DNA from: an uncultured Oscillospiraceae bacterium
GTDB lineage: Bacteria > Bacillota > Clostridia > Oscillospirales > Ruminococcaceae
Assembly (NCBI GenBank): GCA_900543705.1
Contig: UQSL01000010.1
Coordinates: 1-39,826 of the forward strand
Direction of reading: 5' to 3'
Length of the DNA stretch: 39,826 bases
The translations under genes were made by a program, and so were the position numbers. Below, piece after piece: positions 33,125-39,826 of the stretch. The notes under the pieces were generated by a model. The model did no database searches. It had not been told where the DNA came from and saw nothing but the letters and a program-made list of their open reading frames with translations. Each line of letters begins with the position of its first letter. The first letter of the stretch is position 1.

Positions 33125-34774
33125 TTATTGTGTAAACTCGAGGTTGTCAAACCCGCTCGCCGTAATAATGGAGTCATCCGTTCCTGTATAGGTCAGGGTG
33201 ACGCGATCCCCTTCTATAGTCAAAGCCAGCTCGTCACTAACAAGATAGGAAACACGATAGATTTTATCCGGCTGTTCCTTCAGGATAATCTTGTAGACCG
33301 TATCCTTATCGGTCAACTCGCTGGCAATGCGCAGAACGGTTCCGGTCATTTCCTCTTTTTCTTCCAGCAGATCCTCCGCCGGCACGCCGAGTTTATCCGC
33401 ATGCATGAGGTTTGACCGGTAATTTTCGAGTGCCGCGTTCATGGTCTCGCCGGTTCCGACAACCGAGTAATCCTCGAGTGAAACATAGGCATACTGCTTG
33501 ACAAGCCCCTCCGCATCCTTAAGCGTCATGAAATAAGTAGGCCGCTCCTCGATATTCAAAATCAGTGGGAAGGTTGCCTTGTACTTGAGGTTTTGCACCT
33601 TGCCTTCCGCCGAAGCGCGCGCCGCATTTTCTGTCGCGCCCGCAACCTTGTAGTTGAAGACCTCTTTGGTAATCATGTCGACCATCATGAAGCTGATAAT
33701 ACTGTCATCCTTGCCGACACTGGTAAGACCGGTGTAGAGATAGCATCTGCCGTTATTATAGATCACGGCATCCCCCGGAGAAGTCCGGAATTTATCTTTG
33801 TTGGAGAAGTTGAGAATGCCATTGATGTACTCGCCGCGGTTGTTAATCTGTGTCATGACGAACTCTTCCGGCTGAATACGGTCCACCCAAGAGGGAATGT
33901 TGTCGATAGTATAGCGGTGGGTCTCCCCGGTCGTCGCATTGACGATAATAGCGCCCGTCGCCTCTGGCAGCGAAAATCCCCGGGTATTTTTATAAGTGGA
34001 GATAACCCAGTATGGTGTACCCTCGTCATCGATTTCAAAGGAATAATCCGTCATACCGGTGAATAGGCCGGCGTTGAGTCTGGCGTATCGGTTTAAATTT
34101 TGCAACAAATAGGCTCTCGGTTGGATTTTGATATTCTTCCCGTCTACATACTGGACGTCCTGCATGTTATTCGCGGATACCGTGATATAACCGGGCGTTC
34201 CGTTTAGATTTGCGAACCATTTGAAAAAGCCGGAGTGCTCAAGCGGTACGACCCACATCAGCTTTCCATTTACCTGCTGGATGACCGGTTCTCCGGTCTC
34301 CACCTGGCTGCCGAGAGAAGTCTTTTCGCCGAGCTTTTTGTCAGCCAGCTTTTCCGCCAGGTCTTTATCCACGACCGGAACATTGTTGACATCCACCACC
34401 TGTACGTCTGTGTCAAAGGTACGCTCCTGCGGTTCGGTCAGCTGGTTACGGTAAGCATTAAATTGGAACAGCACGGAAGAGCCGATAAAGACAAGGATGA
34501 CGATTCCCCACGGAATCAGGACTCCCAGTTTGACAGCCTTGGACAGTTTTTTCGTATTGTCAAAACTCAGTTCCCGCTGCCCGTTTGCACCCACGACGAA
34601 ATGGAACAAGGACCCTCTTGTCACGAGCCAGATGGCAATACAGACAGTGATGACTACGCACCACAAAATCGCCCCCTCCGGATACAGGGGGTTCAGGTTT
34701 GGCGCCTCGAAAAAGACATAGCCCAAAAAGACGACAAACGCAATCAAATACGCGATGATTCTGGATTTTTTCAC
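33125..34774 (-). CDS. Membrane-anchored protein of unknown function, large exported C-terminal domain
   Basis: A 549-residue protein with three TM helices (about 6-22, 35-52, 83-105). The basic residues between helices 2 and 3 suggest that the long C-terminal region faces outwards. The exported part is beta-rich, with a GAIIVNATTGETHRY segment resembling a PepSY-type strand and turn (weak). No catalytic motif was recognised. The frame is open to 34912, but a GTG at 34774 preceded by AGAGG gives a start with normal N-terminal topology, so that is used. It is the third gene after a TPR-like and a two-TM protein, about 200 bp downstream, so it may have its own promoter. Confidence 0.75.
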   Translation of the reverse strand: MKKSRIIAYLIAFVVFLGYVFFEAPNLNPLYPEGAILWCVVITVCIAIWLVTRGSLFHFVVGANGQRELSFDNTKKLSKAVKLGVLIPWGIVILVFIGSSVLFQFNAYRNQLTEPQERTFDTDVQVVDVNNVPVVDKDLAEKLADKKLGEKTSLGSQVETGEPVIQQVNGKLMWVVPLEHSGFFKWFANLNGTPGYITVSANNMQDVQYVDGKNIKIQPRAYLLQNLNRYARLNAGLFTGMTDYSFEIDDEGTPYWVISTYKNTRGFSLPEATGAIIVNATTGETHRYTIDNIPSWVDRIQPEEFVMTQINNRGEYINGILNFSNKDKFRTSPGDAVIYNNGRCYLYTGLTSVGKDDSIISFMMVDMITKEVFNYKVAGATENAARASAEGKVQNLKYKATFPLILNIEERPTYFMTLKDAEGLVKQYAYVSLEDYSVVGTGETMNAALENYRSNLMHADKLGVPAEDLLEEKEEMTGTVLRIASELTDKDTVYKIILKEQPDKIYRVSYLVSDELALTIEGDRVTLTYTGTDDSIITASGFDNLEFTQ

Positions 34775-34974
34775 AATGTACCTCTCTTTTACCGCAGCAT
34801 GTGAAACAGCAGTGCCATCGGCTGCAGATTGCGCCGGCGCGCCGGTTTCCCCAATTGGATGCCGCTCATCACAGTTTCTCTTACGAAAGAATGAAACCTC
34901 TCCGCTTTTCATGCGCAGAGTTCCTATCCAGTATAGCAGATATCCGAGGGCTTTTGTGCCGATTCATAGAAAAT

Positions 34975-35292
34975 TCACGAATTTTCCGGTGCCTTTTTCG
35001 GCTTGTTCACACGGGCCCGCCGCCCACGCAATACAACAGCCCAGAAAATCCAGGCAAGCAGGCTGATGCCGCTCAGCAGACAGGCATAACGGTAGGTTCT
35101 CACGTAAATACGCCCGAGCGTGCTGTGTACGGTAAAAATCTCAAGCCCATTGACTCCGGCAAGCGCCATGACGGAATAGACACACAATGCGATTGTCAGC
35201 AGGGCTAGGGCAAGCTTTACAATCGACGAAACACGAATGTGTTTTGCAGAGCCTGGTACGGCATGAGTTTCCTTCTTTTCGTTAGGATTCAC
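34975..35292 (-). CDS. Small membrane protein of unknown function, two TM helices
   Basis: A 105-residue protein with a hydrophilic N-terminus (about 25 residues), two TM helices (about 27-48 and 72-90) and a very basic C-terminal tail (RGRRARVNKPKK). The frame extends upstream to 35481 in another gene's shadow. The GTG at 35292 is chosen because GGGGGAG lies just before it. It overlaps the end of the preceding gene by 11 bp, so it is translationally coupled to it. No family recognised. Confidence 0.65.
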   Translation of the reverse strand: MNPNEKKETHAVPGSAKHIRVSSIVKLALALLTIALCVYSVMALAGVNGLEIFTVHSTLGRIYVRTYRYACLLSGISLLAWIFWAVVLRGRRARVNKPKKAPENS

Positions 35293-36709
35293 TTGACGCT
35301 CCCCCTTCCTGTTCGGTGTCCCTGATACACTGTGCGATGAATTCCGCAAACGCTCCGCCGAGACTGCCGGAACCCATCGGCATGGAGGACATGTCCCCCT
35401 GCATGACGAGCAGCCGGCTGAGGTCGCTAAGCTCCTGCTTGTCCACGCTGCCACCTTCTGCCACTGTCTTTTTGAGAGCATACAGCGCGGTAGACGTCTG
35501 TTTGAGCGGGGAATCGAGCTTCAAATGCCCGTTTGCATCGATGACGCGCATTAGGAATTCCTCCGCCTTCTCTTCCTGCCCCATCGCAAAGTAGAGCTTT
35601 GCTCGAGCCAGGTCGCACAACCCGGAGGAATCCCCGAACCATCCCTGTTTGACCTCCAGATAGTTTACCGCCCGGTAGCCGGAGACATAGACCGCTTTGT
35701 CATAGTACTCCTGTTCTTTCGCAAGCTGTTGTTCGAGCGTCTTATTCAGCTTTTCTTTCTTTTTCTCAGACGTTTCCGCTGCCAGGGCGGTCTTTGTCTC
35801 CTCCGCTTTTTGTCCATACTGGCGCGACTTGACATAGTAGCCGTAAGCCTCGTCGTCCTCCTGGTCAATCTTGGCGGTATTGCCGTGGTTTGCGTAGAGG
35901 TTTTGTGCTATCAATTCCGTATACAGTACCCGGTTTGCCAGGCTGTCCTCCCCTTCGACCAGCTCAGTGGCGAGCTTAGAGGCGTAATCCTGGTTCCCTA
36001 AAAAGTAGTTGTACCCGATTTTCAGCCCCATGATATTCTTGTCATTCGGGTAGCTCGCCTGATACGAACCGATTTTCTCGCTGATATTGTCCCCGCTCGG
36101 CTCAACTCCCTCGGTCGGATAGACCTCGGCAAAGACGTCCCGCTCGATCTCATAATACTCTTCGCAGCGCTGGGCGTCTTTTGCGGTAATCTCCAACGTC
36201 TTGCGTGCCTGCGTGGCGGCGTTCTTAAAATCCGACCGGTATTTTTCCGGGTTGGATGAATAATTTTCCACCAGCGAACGGATTTCCTTGATGACCTGCT
36301 GGTTTTGTTTGGACTGCTTTTTCTCAAACTCCACCACATCCAGGTACTGCGTCGCCTGTGCAGTATCCCCCTTGAGAATACTAAGCATCGCGGAGACACA
36401 GGTATTCTGAAAGGTATAGCCGCCCTTTCCAAGCGCCTCATAGAGATGGGGCACCGCAACGTCCTCCCTCGTCTCCTCTAAAGCGAGCAGGGCGAGATAG
36501 GTATCGGTATTACTGCTTGAAACCGTATCCCGGATGGTCTTGATCCCAAACAGGGAGCTTACGATGACGAGCAGGGCTGCTGCACCCACAATGATATGCG
36601 TGCGCCGGTTGAATAGTTTCTTCCGATCTTTCCACTTTCTGGCTGCAAACACATACCCGACCACAAGCAAGACGGTGAGAATGATTAAAAGCCATAAAAA
36701 GATTGTCAA
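35282..36709 (-). CDS. Membrane protein with TPR-like cytoplasmic or exported domain, unknown function
   Basis: About 475 residues: two N-terminal TM helices (within the first 60 residues, separated by a basic stretch) and a long helical region. Paired helices such as YLALLALEETREDVAVPHLYE and the ARAKLYFAMGQEEKAEEFL block suggest TPR-type repeats. A Lys/Glu-rich coiled coil lies near 300-340, and the tail is Gly/Ser/Met-rich. The frame opens at a TTG at 36727 without a ribosome site, while a second TTG at 36709 follows GGGGGT at six bases, so I prefer the latter. It is first in a run of three membrane-protein genes. TPR proteins usually act as scaffolds; the partner is unknown. Confidence 0.72.
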   Translation of the reverse strand: MTIFLWLLIILTVLLVVGYVFAARKWKDRKKLFNRRTHIIVGAAALLVIVSSLFGIKTIRDTVSSSNTDTYLALLALEETREDVAVPHLYEALGKGGYTFQNTCVSAMLSILKGDTAQATQYLDVVEFEKKQSKQNQQVIKEIRSLVENYSSNPEKYRSDFKNAATQARKTLEITAKDAQRCEEYYEIERDVFAEVYPTEGVEPSGDNISEKIGSYQASYPNDKNIMGLKIGYNYFLGNQDYASKLATELVEGEDSLANRVLYTELIAQNLYANHGNTAKIDQEDDEAYGYYVKSRQYGQKAEETKTALAAETSEKKKEKLNKTLEQQLAKEQEYYDKAVYVSGYRAVNYLEVKQGWFGDSSGLCDLARAKLYFAMGQEEKAEEFLMRVIDANGHLKLDSPLKQTSTALYALKKTVAEGGSVDKQELSDLSRLLVMQGDMSSMPMGSGSLGGAFAEFIAQCIRDTEQEGGASSES

Positions 36710-36730
36710 GAGGATACCCCCAATCAAAAA

Positions 36731-36751
36731 AACAGGTCGTTTCCTGTCGTT
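36731..36751 (-). other. Small hairpin with T run in the 5' leader of the TPR-like gene
   Basis: ACAGG-AAACGA-CCTGT on the minus strand is followed by seven T, directly before the coding start. It resembles a short terminator and might lower expression; the stem has only 5 bp. Confidence 0.35.
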
Positions 36752-36763
36752 TTTGCTGTACTA

Positions 36764-36792
36764 ACTATAGCAAACTAACCGGCATTTGTAAA
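36764..36792 (-). promoter_or_regulatory. Promoter of the three-gene membrane operon
   Basis: On the minus strand TTTACA (36792-36787) and TATAGT (36769-36764) each match consensus at five of six positions with a 17-bp spacer. It lies just after the rlmH terminator. Confidence 0.6.
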
Positions 36793-36798
36793 TCAAAA

Positions 36799-36828
36799 CC
36801 CGGCGCGCAGTCTAAAATGCGTGCCGGG
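36799..36828 (-). terminator. Terminator after rlmH
   Basis: CCCGGCGCGCA (36799-36809) pairs with TGCGTGCCGGG (36818-36828) with one G-U pair and an eight-base loop. On the minus strand it is followed by TTTTGATTT. Confidence 0.78.
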
Positions 36829-36835
36829 GAAGCTC

Positions 36836-37318
36836 CTATTTATGATATTTTGCATGAGAGGAAATCATAAAGGCCCGATATACCTGTTCGAGTAGCATAA
36901 CCCTCGCCAGCTGGTGAGGAAAGGTCATCTTAGACATGGACAAGCAAGTTCTCCCCGCCTGCTTGACCGTGTCCGACAGCCCATAGGAGCCGCCGATTAC
37001 CAGGGAGATGGTGCTGTACCCGTGGAGTGCAATCTCCTCGAACAGCCGGGACAGGGCGGGAGAGTCCATCTGTTTCCCCTCTATACACAGCGGGATGAAA
37101 TAGCTTCGCTCCGCCGCCTTTGACAAGATTCGTTTTCCCTCTGCTTCGACAGCTGCGGCAATCTCCGCCTCCCCTGCATGCTCCGGGAGCCGTTCCTCCG
37201 GCAGCTCGAGAATCTGTGGGCGGCAAAAAGGCCTCAGCCGTTTTTCGTACTCGGCGCAGGCCTCTCTCCAGTATTTTTCTTTGAGGGAACCAATGCAGAT
37301 AAACTGTAGAGTCAGCAT
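36836..37318 (-). CDS. rlmH: 23S rRNA (pseudouridine1915-N3) methyltransferase
   Basis: A 160-residue SPOUT-fold methyltransferase that modifies helix 69 of 23S rRNA in assembled ribosomes. It has the N-terminal IGSLKEKYWREACAEYEKRL, the SAM-binding knot motif LVIGGSYGL and LARVMLLEQVYRAFMI. It ends with HAKYHK, the conserved C-terminal tail. Length matches the family. AGGAG precedes the ATG. It follows walJ by 12 bp, a pairing often seen in Firmicutes. Confidence 0.97.
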   Translation of the reverse strand: MLTLQFICIGSLKEKYWREACAEYEKRLRPFCRPQILELPEERLPEHAGEAEIAAAVEAEGKRILSKAAERSYFIPLCIEGKQMDSPALSRLFEEIALHGYSTISLVIGGSYGLSDTVKQAGRTCLSMSKMTFPHQLARVMLLEQVYRAFMISSHAKYHK

Positions 37319-37330
37319 GACAATCTCCTG

Positions 37331-38119
37331 TTAAAAAATCATGAGTTCTGCCGGCATCTCCCGTGGGGCGACCTGGAGCAGATAGTCGAAGTCCTCCCTC
37401 GCGCCCGCCGCATCCAGTGAACATTTGGTGTGCTCCAGCGCGAGCTGAGGCAGGTTGTTCTCCCGGCTCAAATGCGCGAGGAAAATCCGCGTCGTCCCCG
37501 ACTGGACAAGTTCAGAAACCTGGCCGGCACAGTCGTCGTTGGAGAGATGTCCATGGCTGCTCTTGATGCGTTGTTTTAAGAAATAGGGATATGTACCGCA
37601 TTCGAGCATCCGCTTATCGTAATTCGATTCGATCATGACAAGGTGTGCGCCCAAAATATGTTCGTGCACCTCCTCGGTGACCACGCCGAGGTCGGTTGCA
37701 ATGGAAATCACACGGGAATCCGCCGTTTCAATCCGAAAGCCCATACTGTCAATGGAGTCGTGCGGGGTATGAAACGGCGTCACCTGCATTCCGGCTATCT
37801 CATTAACCGGGGCGAATTCACGCAATTCACAACCCGGAGCCACACAGCCGTTTTCCGCAAGATAATTTAACACAAGGGCGGAAGAATAGACTGGAACGTT
37901 CAGCCGTTTCGTCAGCACTTTCAGGCCCTTAATATGGTCGGAATGCTCGTGGGTGATCAGGATGCCCCGGATAGTATCCAGTTCAATCTCCCTGGCTGCA
38001 AGCGCATCTAAAATCCGTTTGCTACTGACTCCGGCGTCTACAAGCAGGCCTTCATTCGAATTACCGACGAACGCACTGTTGCCTGAGCTTCCGCTGAACA
38101 GCGGGCAAAAACGCGCCAC
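37331..38119 (-). CDS. walJ: MBL-fold metallohydrolase, WalJ/YycJ type
   Basis: A 262-residue metallo-beta-lactamase-fold protein. It begins with FCPLFSGSSGNSAFVG, carries the metal motif HEHSDH (57-62) and further conserved His and Asp residues (HTPHDS, ATDLG, SSHGHLSNDD). The WalJ/YycJ family is linked to cell-wall and DNA-replication coordination and has nuclease activity in some members. The frame extends to 38152, but the GTG at 38119, seven bases after AGGAGG, gives the conserved start. The neighbour rlmH supports the assignment. Confidence 0.9.
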   Translation of the reverse strand: MARFCPLFSGSSGNSAFVGNSNEGLLVDAGVSSKRILDALAAREIELDTIRGILITHEHSDHIKGLKVLTKRLNVPVYSSALVLNYLAENGCVAPGCELREFAPVNEIAGMQVTPFHTPHDSIDSMGFRIETADSRVISIATDLGVVTEEVHEHILGAHLVMIESNYDKRMLECGTYPYFLKQRIKSSHGHLSNDDCAGQVSELVQSGTTRIFLAHLSRENNLPQLALEHTKCSLDAAGAREDFDYLLQVAPREMPAELMIF

Positions 38120-38137
38120 ATTTTTCCCTCCTTTCAG

Positions 38138-38171
38138 AAAAAAACTGTGCATCGCGCAACCGCATGCACAG
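38138..38171 (-). terminator. Terminator after murA
   Basis: CTGTGCAT (38145-38152) pairs with ATGCACAG (38164-38171) over an 11-base loop, followed on the minus strand by seven T. It lies just upstream of the walJ ribosome site, so walJ and rlmH depend on read-through or on a promoter I cannot identify. Confidence 0.75.
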
Positions 38172-38191
38172 CTTCACCGCCGGGTTCCCGC

Positions 38192-39484
38192 TTACAGCGC
38201 CTGAGCGATGTGCAGGTTGTCCGGAATATCGATTTCGCGGATATCCGCGCCAAGAGATTTCAGTTTTTCACAGATATTTTCATATCCGCGCTGGATATGG
38301 TAGATATCCTCAATTTCCGTCACGCCGGTTGCAGTCAGTGCCGCAATGATCAGTGCGGCGCCCGCACGCAAATCAGTCGCCTTGACCGGAGCAGCGGTAA
38401 ATCCGCCTTCAATGCCTTCGATAACAGCCACCTTGCCGTCCACTGAAATATTCGCCCCCATGCGGCGCAGCTGGTCAACATAGCGGAAGCGGTTGTCCCA
38501 CACGCTCTCCGTTACAATGCTTGTGCCCTCCGCCAAACAGAGCAGAACGGCAATCTGCGGCTGCATATCCGTCGGGAAGCCGGGATGCGGCATGGTTTTG
38601 ATATTGGTTTTCATCAGTGTTCCCACACGGGACACCCGGATGGAATCATCATATTCCTCCACATCAACCCCCATCTTGACAAGCTTTGCCGTGATGGATT
38701 CCAAGTGCTTGGGAATGACGTTTTTAATCAAAACATCGCCCTTCGTTGCGGCTGCGGCAACCATGAAGGTGCCGGCTTCAATCTGGTCGGGGATAATGGA
38801 GTATGTCGTGCCTTTGAGAGAATCCACCCCGTGGATTTTGATGACGTCGGTACCGGCGCCCCGGATATCCGCGCCCATGGAGTTGAGGAAGTTTGCCAAG
38901 TCCACGACATGCGGCTCCTTCGCCGCATTTTCGATCACCGTGAGTCCCTTCGCCTTCACCCCTGCAAGCATAATGTTGATGGTGGCTCCAACAGATGCCA
39001 TGTCCAGATAAATCTGGCTGCCGACAAGCAAGTCGGCATGCGCGTCAATCATACCGCCCTTTTCCAGCGAGATAATGGCGCCCAGCGCTTCAAAGCCCTT
39101 GAGATGCTGGTCAATTGGGCGTACGCCTAAATCACAGCCGCCCGGCATGGAAACACATGCCTGATTGAAACGTCCGAGCAGTGCACCTAAAAAATAGCTG
39201 GAAGCCCGCAGTTGGCGCGCCAGCTCATAGGGCACAACGGACTTTGTGACATGTCTGGTGTCAATCATCACCGTCGATTTATCAACCATGCGCACCTTGG
39301 CGCCAAGGCATTCAAGGGTCTGCAAAAGGGTTGTGACATCACTGATATTCGGAACATTTTCTATAATGCAGGTATCCTGCACAAGCAATGTGGCAGGCAA
39401 AATCGCAACAACAGCATTTTTTGCACCGCTGACTGTGACTTCTCCTGTCAAACGCGCCCCACCGTGAACAATATACTTCTCCAA
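38192..39484 (-). CDS. murA: UDP-N-acetylglucosamine 1-carboxyvinyltransferase
   Basis: A 430-residue enzyme that transfers enolpyruvate from PEP to UDP-GlcNAc, the first committed step of peptidoglycan synthesis. It has the substrate motif SGAKNAVVAILPA with Lys22-Asn23, the active-site loop MPGGCDLGVRPIDQHL with catalytic Cys117 (the fosfomycin target), and the HPGFPTDMQPQ block. It is structurally related to AroA at 1380-2609. Translation starts at TTG behind AAAGGAGAG. Clostridia often carry two MurA copies; only one is in the window. It has its own consensus promoter. Confidence 0.96.
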   Translation of the reverse strand: MEKYIVHGGARLTGEVTVSGAKNAVVAILPATLLVQDTCIIENVPNISDVTTLLQTLECLGAKVRMVDKSTVMIDTRHVTKSVVPYELARQLRASSYFLGALLGRFNQACVSMPGGCDLGVRPIDQHLKGFEALGAIISLEKGGMIDAHADLLVGSQIYLDMASVGATINIMLAGVKAKGLTVIENAAKEPHVVDLANFLNSMGADIRGAGTDVIKIHGVDSLKGTTYSIIPDQIEAGTFMVAAAATKGDVLIKNVIPKHLESITAKLVKMGVDVEEYDDSIRVSRVGTLMKTNIKTMPHPGFPTDMQPQIAVLLCLAEGTSIVTESVWDNRFRYVDQLRRMGANISVDGKVAVIEGIEGGFTAAPVKATDLRAGAALIIAALTATGVTEIEDIYHIQRGYENICEKLKSLGADIREIDIPDNLHIAQAL

Positions 39485-39630
39485 GGCTGAACTCTCCTTT
39501 ACAGGCGTATTCTTTTTTCATAATTGTAATAGGAAAAATTATGTAATCCTATTCGTTTTCTCGCCGTACAATATATAGTATTCTCAAGTTATTTCAAAAT
39601 AATTATGTGAATCAAATGACCAGTATTTGT

Positions 39631-39658
39631 ATTATATCATTCCTGTCATAAATGTCAA
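39631..39658 (-). promoter_or_regulatory. Consensus sigma-A promoter of murA
   Basis: On the minus strand TTGACA (39658-39653) and TATAAT (39636-39631) are both perfect with a 16-bp spacer. The transcript would have a leader of about 140 nt before the TTG start. Confidence 0.82.
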
Positions 39659-39692
39659 AGTATAATCACAAAATAATTTTACAGTTTTTTTT

Positions 39693-39714
39693 CAAAATGT
39701 ACAAGTACATTTTG
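39693..39714. promoter_or_regulatory. Palindrome upstream of the murA promoter, possible operator
   Basis: CAAAATGTAC (39693-39702) and GTACATTTTG (39705-39714) are exact reverse complements around AA. It lies about 35 bp upstream of the murA -35 element. The T run is on the wrong side for a minus-strand terminator, so a protein-binding site is the more likely reading. No known box was recognised. Confidence 0.4.
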
Positions 39715-39780
39715 TAAGATTCGAAAGCAAAAAAGCAGTGATACAGAAAGAAAGAGCAAGCCCCTATGTCAAATAGATAC

Positions 39781-39799
39781 CCACCGGCGTAGCCGGTGG
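39781..39799. repeat. GC-rich hairpin, possible REP-like or mobile-element end
   Basis: CCACCGGC-GTA-GCCGGTGG is a perfect 8-bp stem with a three-base loop, followed by GGGCAAAGCCC at 39812-39822. Such paired imperfect hairpins occur at IS200/IS605 ends and in REP elements. The window ends before any transposase gene could be seen. Besides this hairpin, the murA promoter and the palindrome, I see nothing else in 39485-39826. Confidence 0.35.
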
Positions 39800-39826
39800 T
39801 TCTGCACAGACGGGCAAAGCCCTTTA

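Noticed and set aside
34775..34912. N-terminal extension of the 549-residue membrane protein
   Set aside because: The extension is hydrophilic, lacks a ribosome site and spoils the N-terminal membrane topology; the GTG at 34774 has AGAGG upstream.
39741..39826. Complete IS200/IS605 element
   Set aside because: Only a hairpin is visible and no transposase reading frame is present in the window.

Overview
The window reads as chromosomal DNA of a low-to-moderate GC, Gram-positive Clostridia-type anaerobe, most likely a gut Oscillospiraceae/Ruminococcaceae relative (inference). The pointers are a CIRCE-controlled groES-groEL operon, a T-box leader on alaS, a walJ-rlmH pair, frequent TTG/GTG starts with strong Shine-Dalgarno sites, and a purine operon with a PurO-type IMP cyclohydrolase. 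No rRNA, tRNA, CRISPR array or intact transposase gene was seen.

Layout. 1-263: two 122-bp tandem repeats plus a fragment. 307-4916 (+): a tightly packed aroB-aroA-aroC-pheA cluster, from DAHP-derived intermediates through chorismate to phenylpyruvate. 5009-9226 (-): a HIT protein, ComEC, DNA polymerase III delta (holA) and an RNase M5-like Toprim protein. 9359-12372 (-): alaS with a complete T-box leader and consensus promoter. 12447-14099 (-): a penicillin-binding transpeptidase. 14213-15810 (+): a secreted C39-like peptidase and a lipoprotein behind a perfect consensus promoter. 15883-20200: an AT-rich insert with an AraC-family regulator convergent to a GH2 beta-galactosidase, flanked by a TetR-type HTH fragment. 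20205-21986 (-): a DUF885 lipoprotein. 22323-30618 (-): a purine operon in transcription order purE, purC, decayed purF, Cys-less purF homologue, purM, purN, purO, stand-alone AICAR transformylase, purD. 30848-32959 (-): groES-groEL. 33062-36792 (-): three membrane-protein genes of unknown function. 36799-39658 (-): murA, walJ, rlmH. 39659-39826: a palindrome and a GC-rich hairpin.

How the genes work together. The aro cluster supplies chorismate, and pheA commits it to phenylalanine. The pur operon carries most of the PRPP-to-IMP pathway; purL/Q/S, purB and purK are not in the window. It replaces the usual bifunctional PurH with two separate proteins. Its only intact PurF-type gene lacks the catalytic N-terminal cysteine of the glutaminase, and the frameshifted, truncated start of a normal purF lies immediately upstream of it. 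The operon leader holds a small ORF and a possible attenuator. These purine observations are the most unusual part of the window. The lacZ-araC pair looks laterally acquired and shares a 12-base promoter element.
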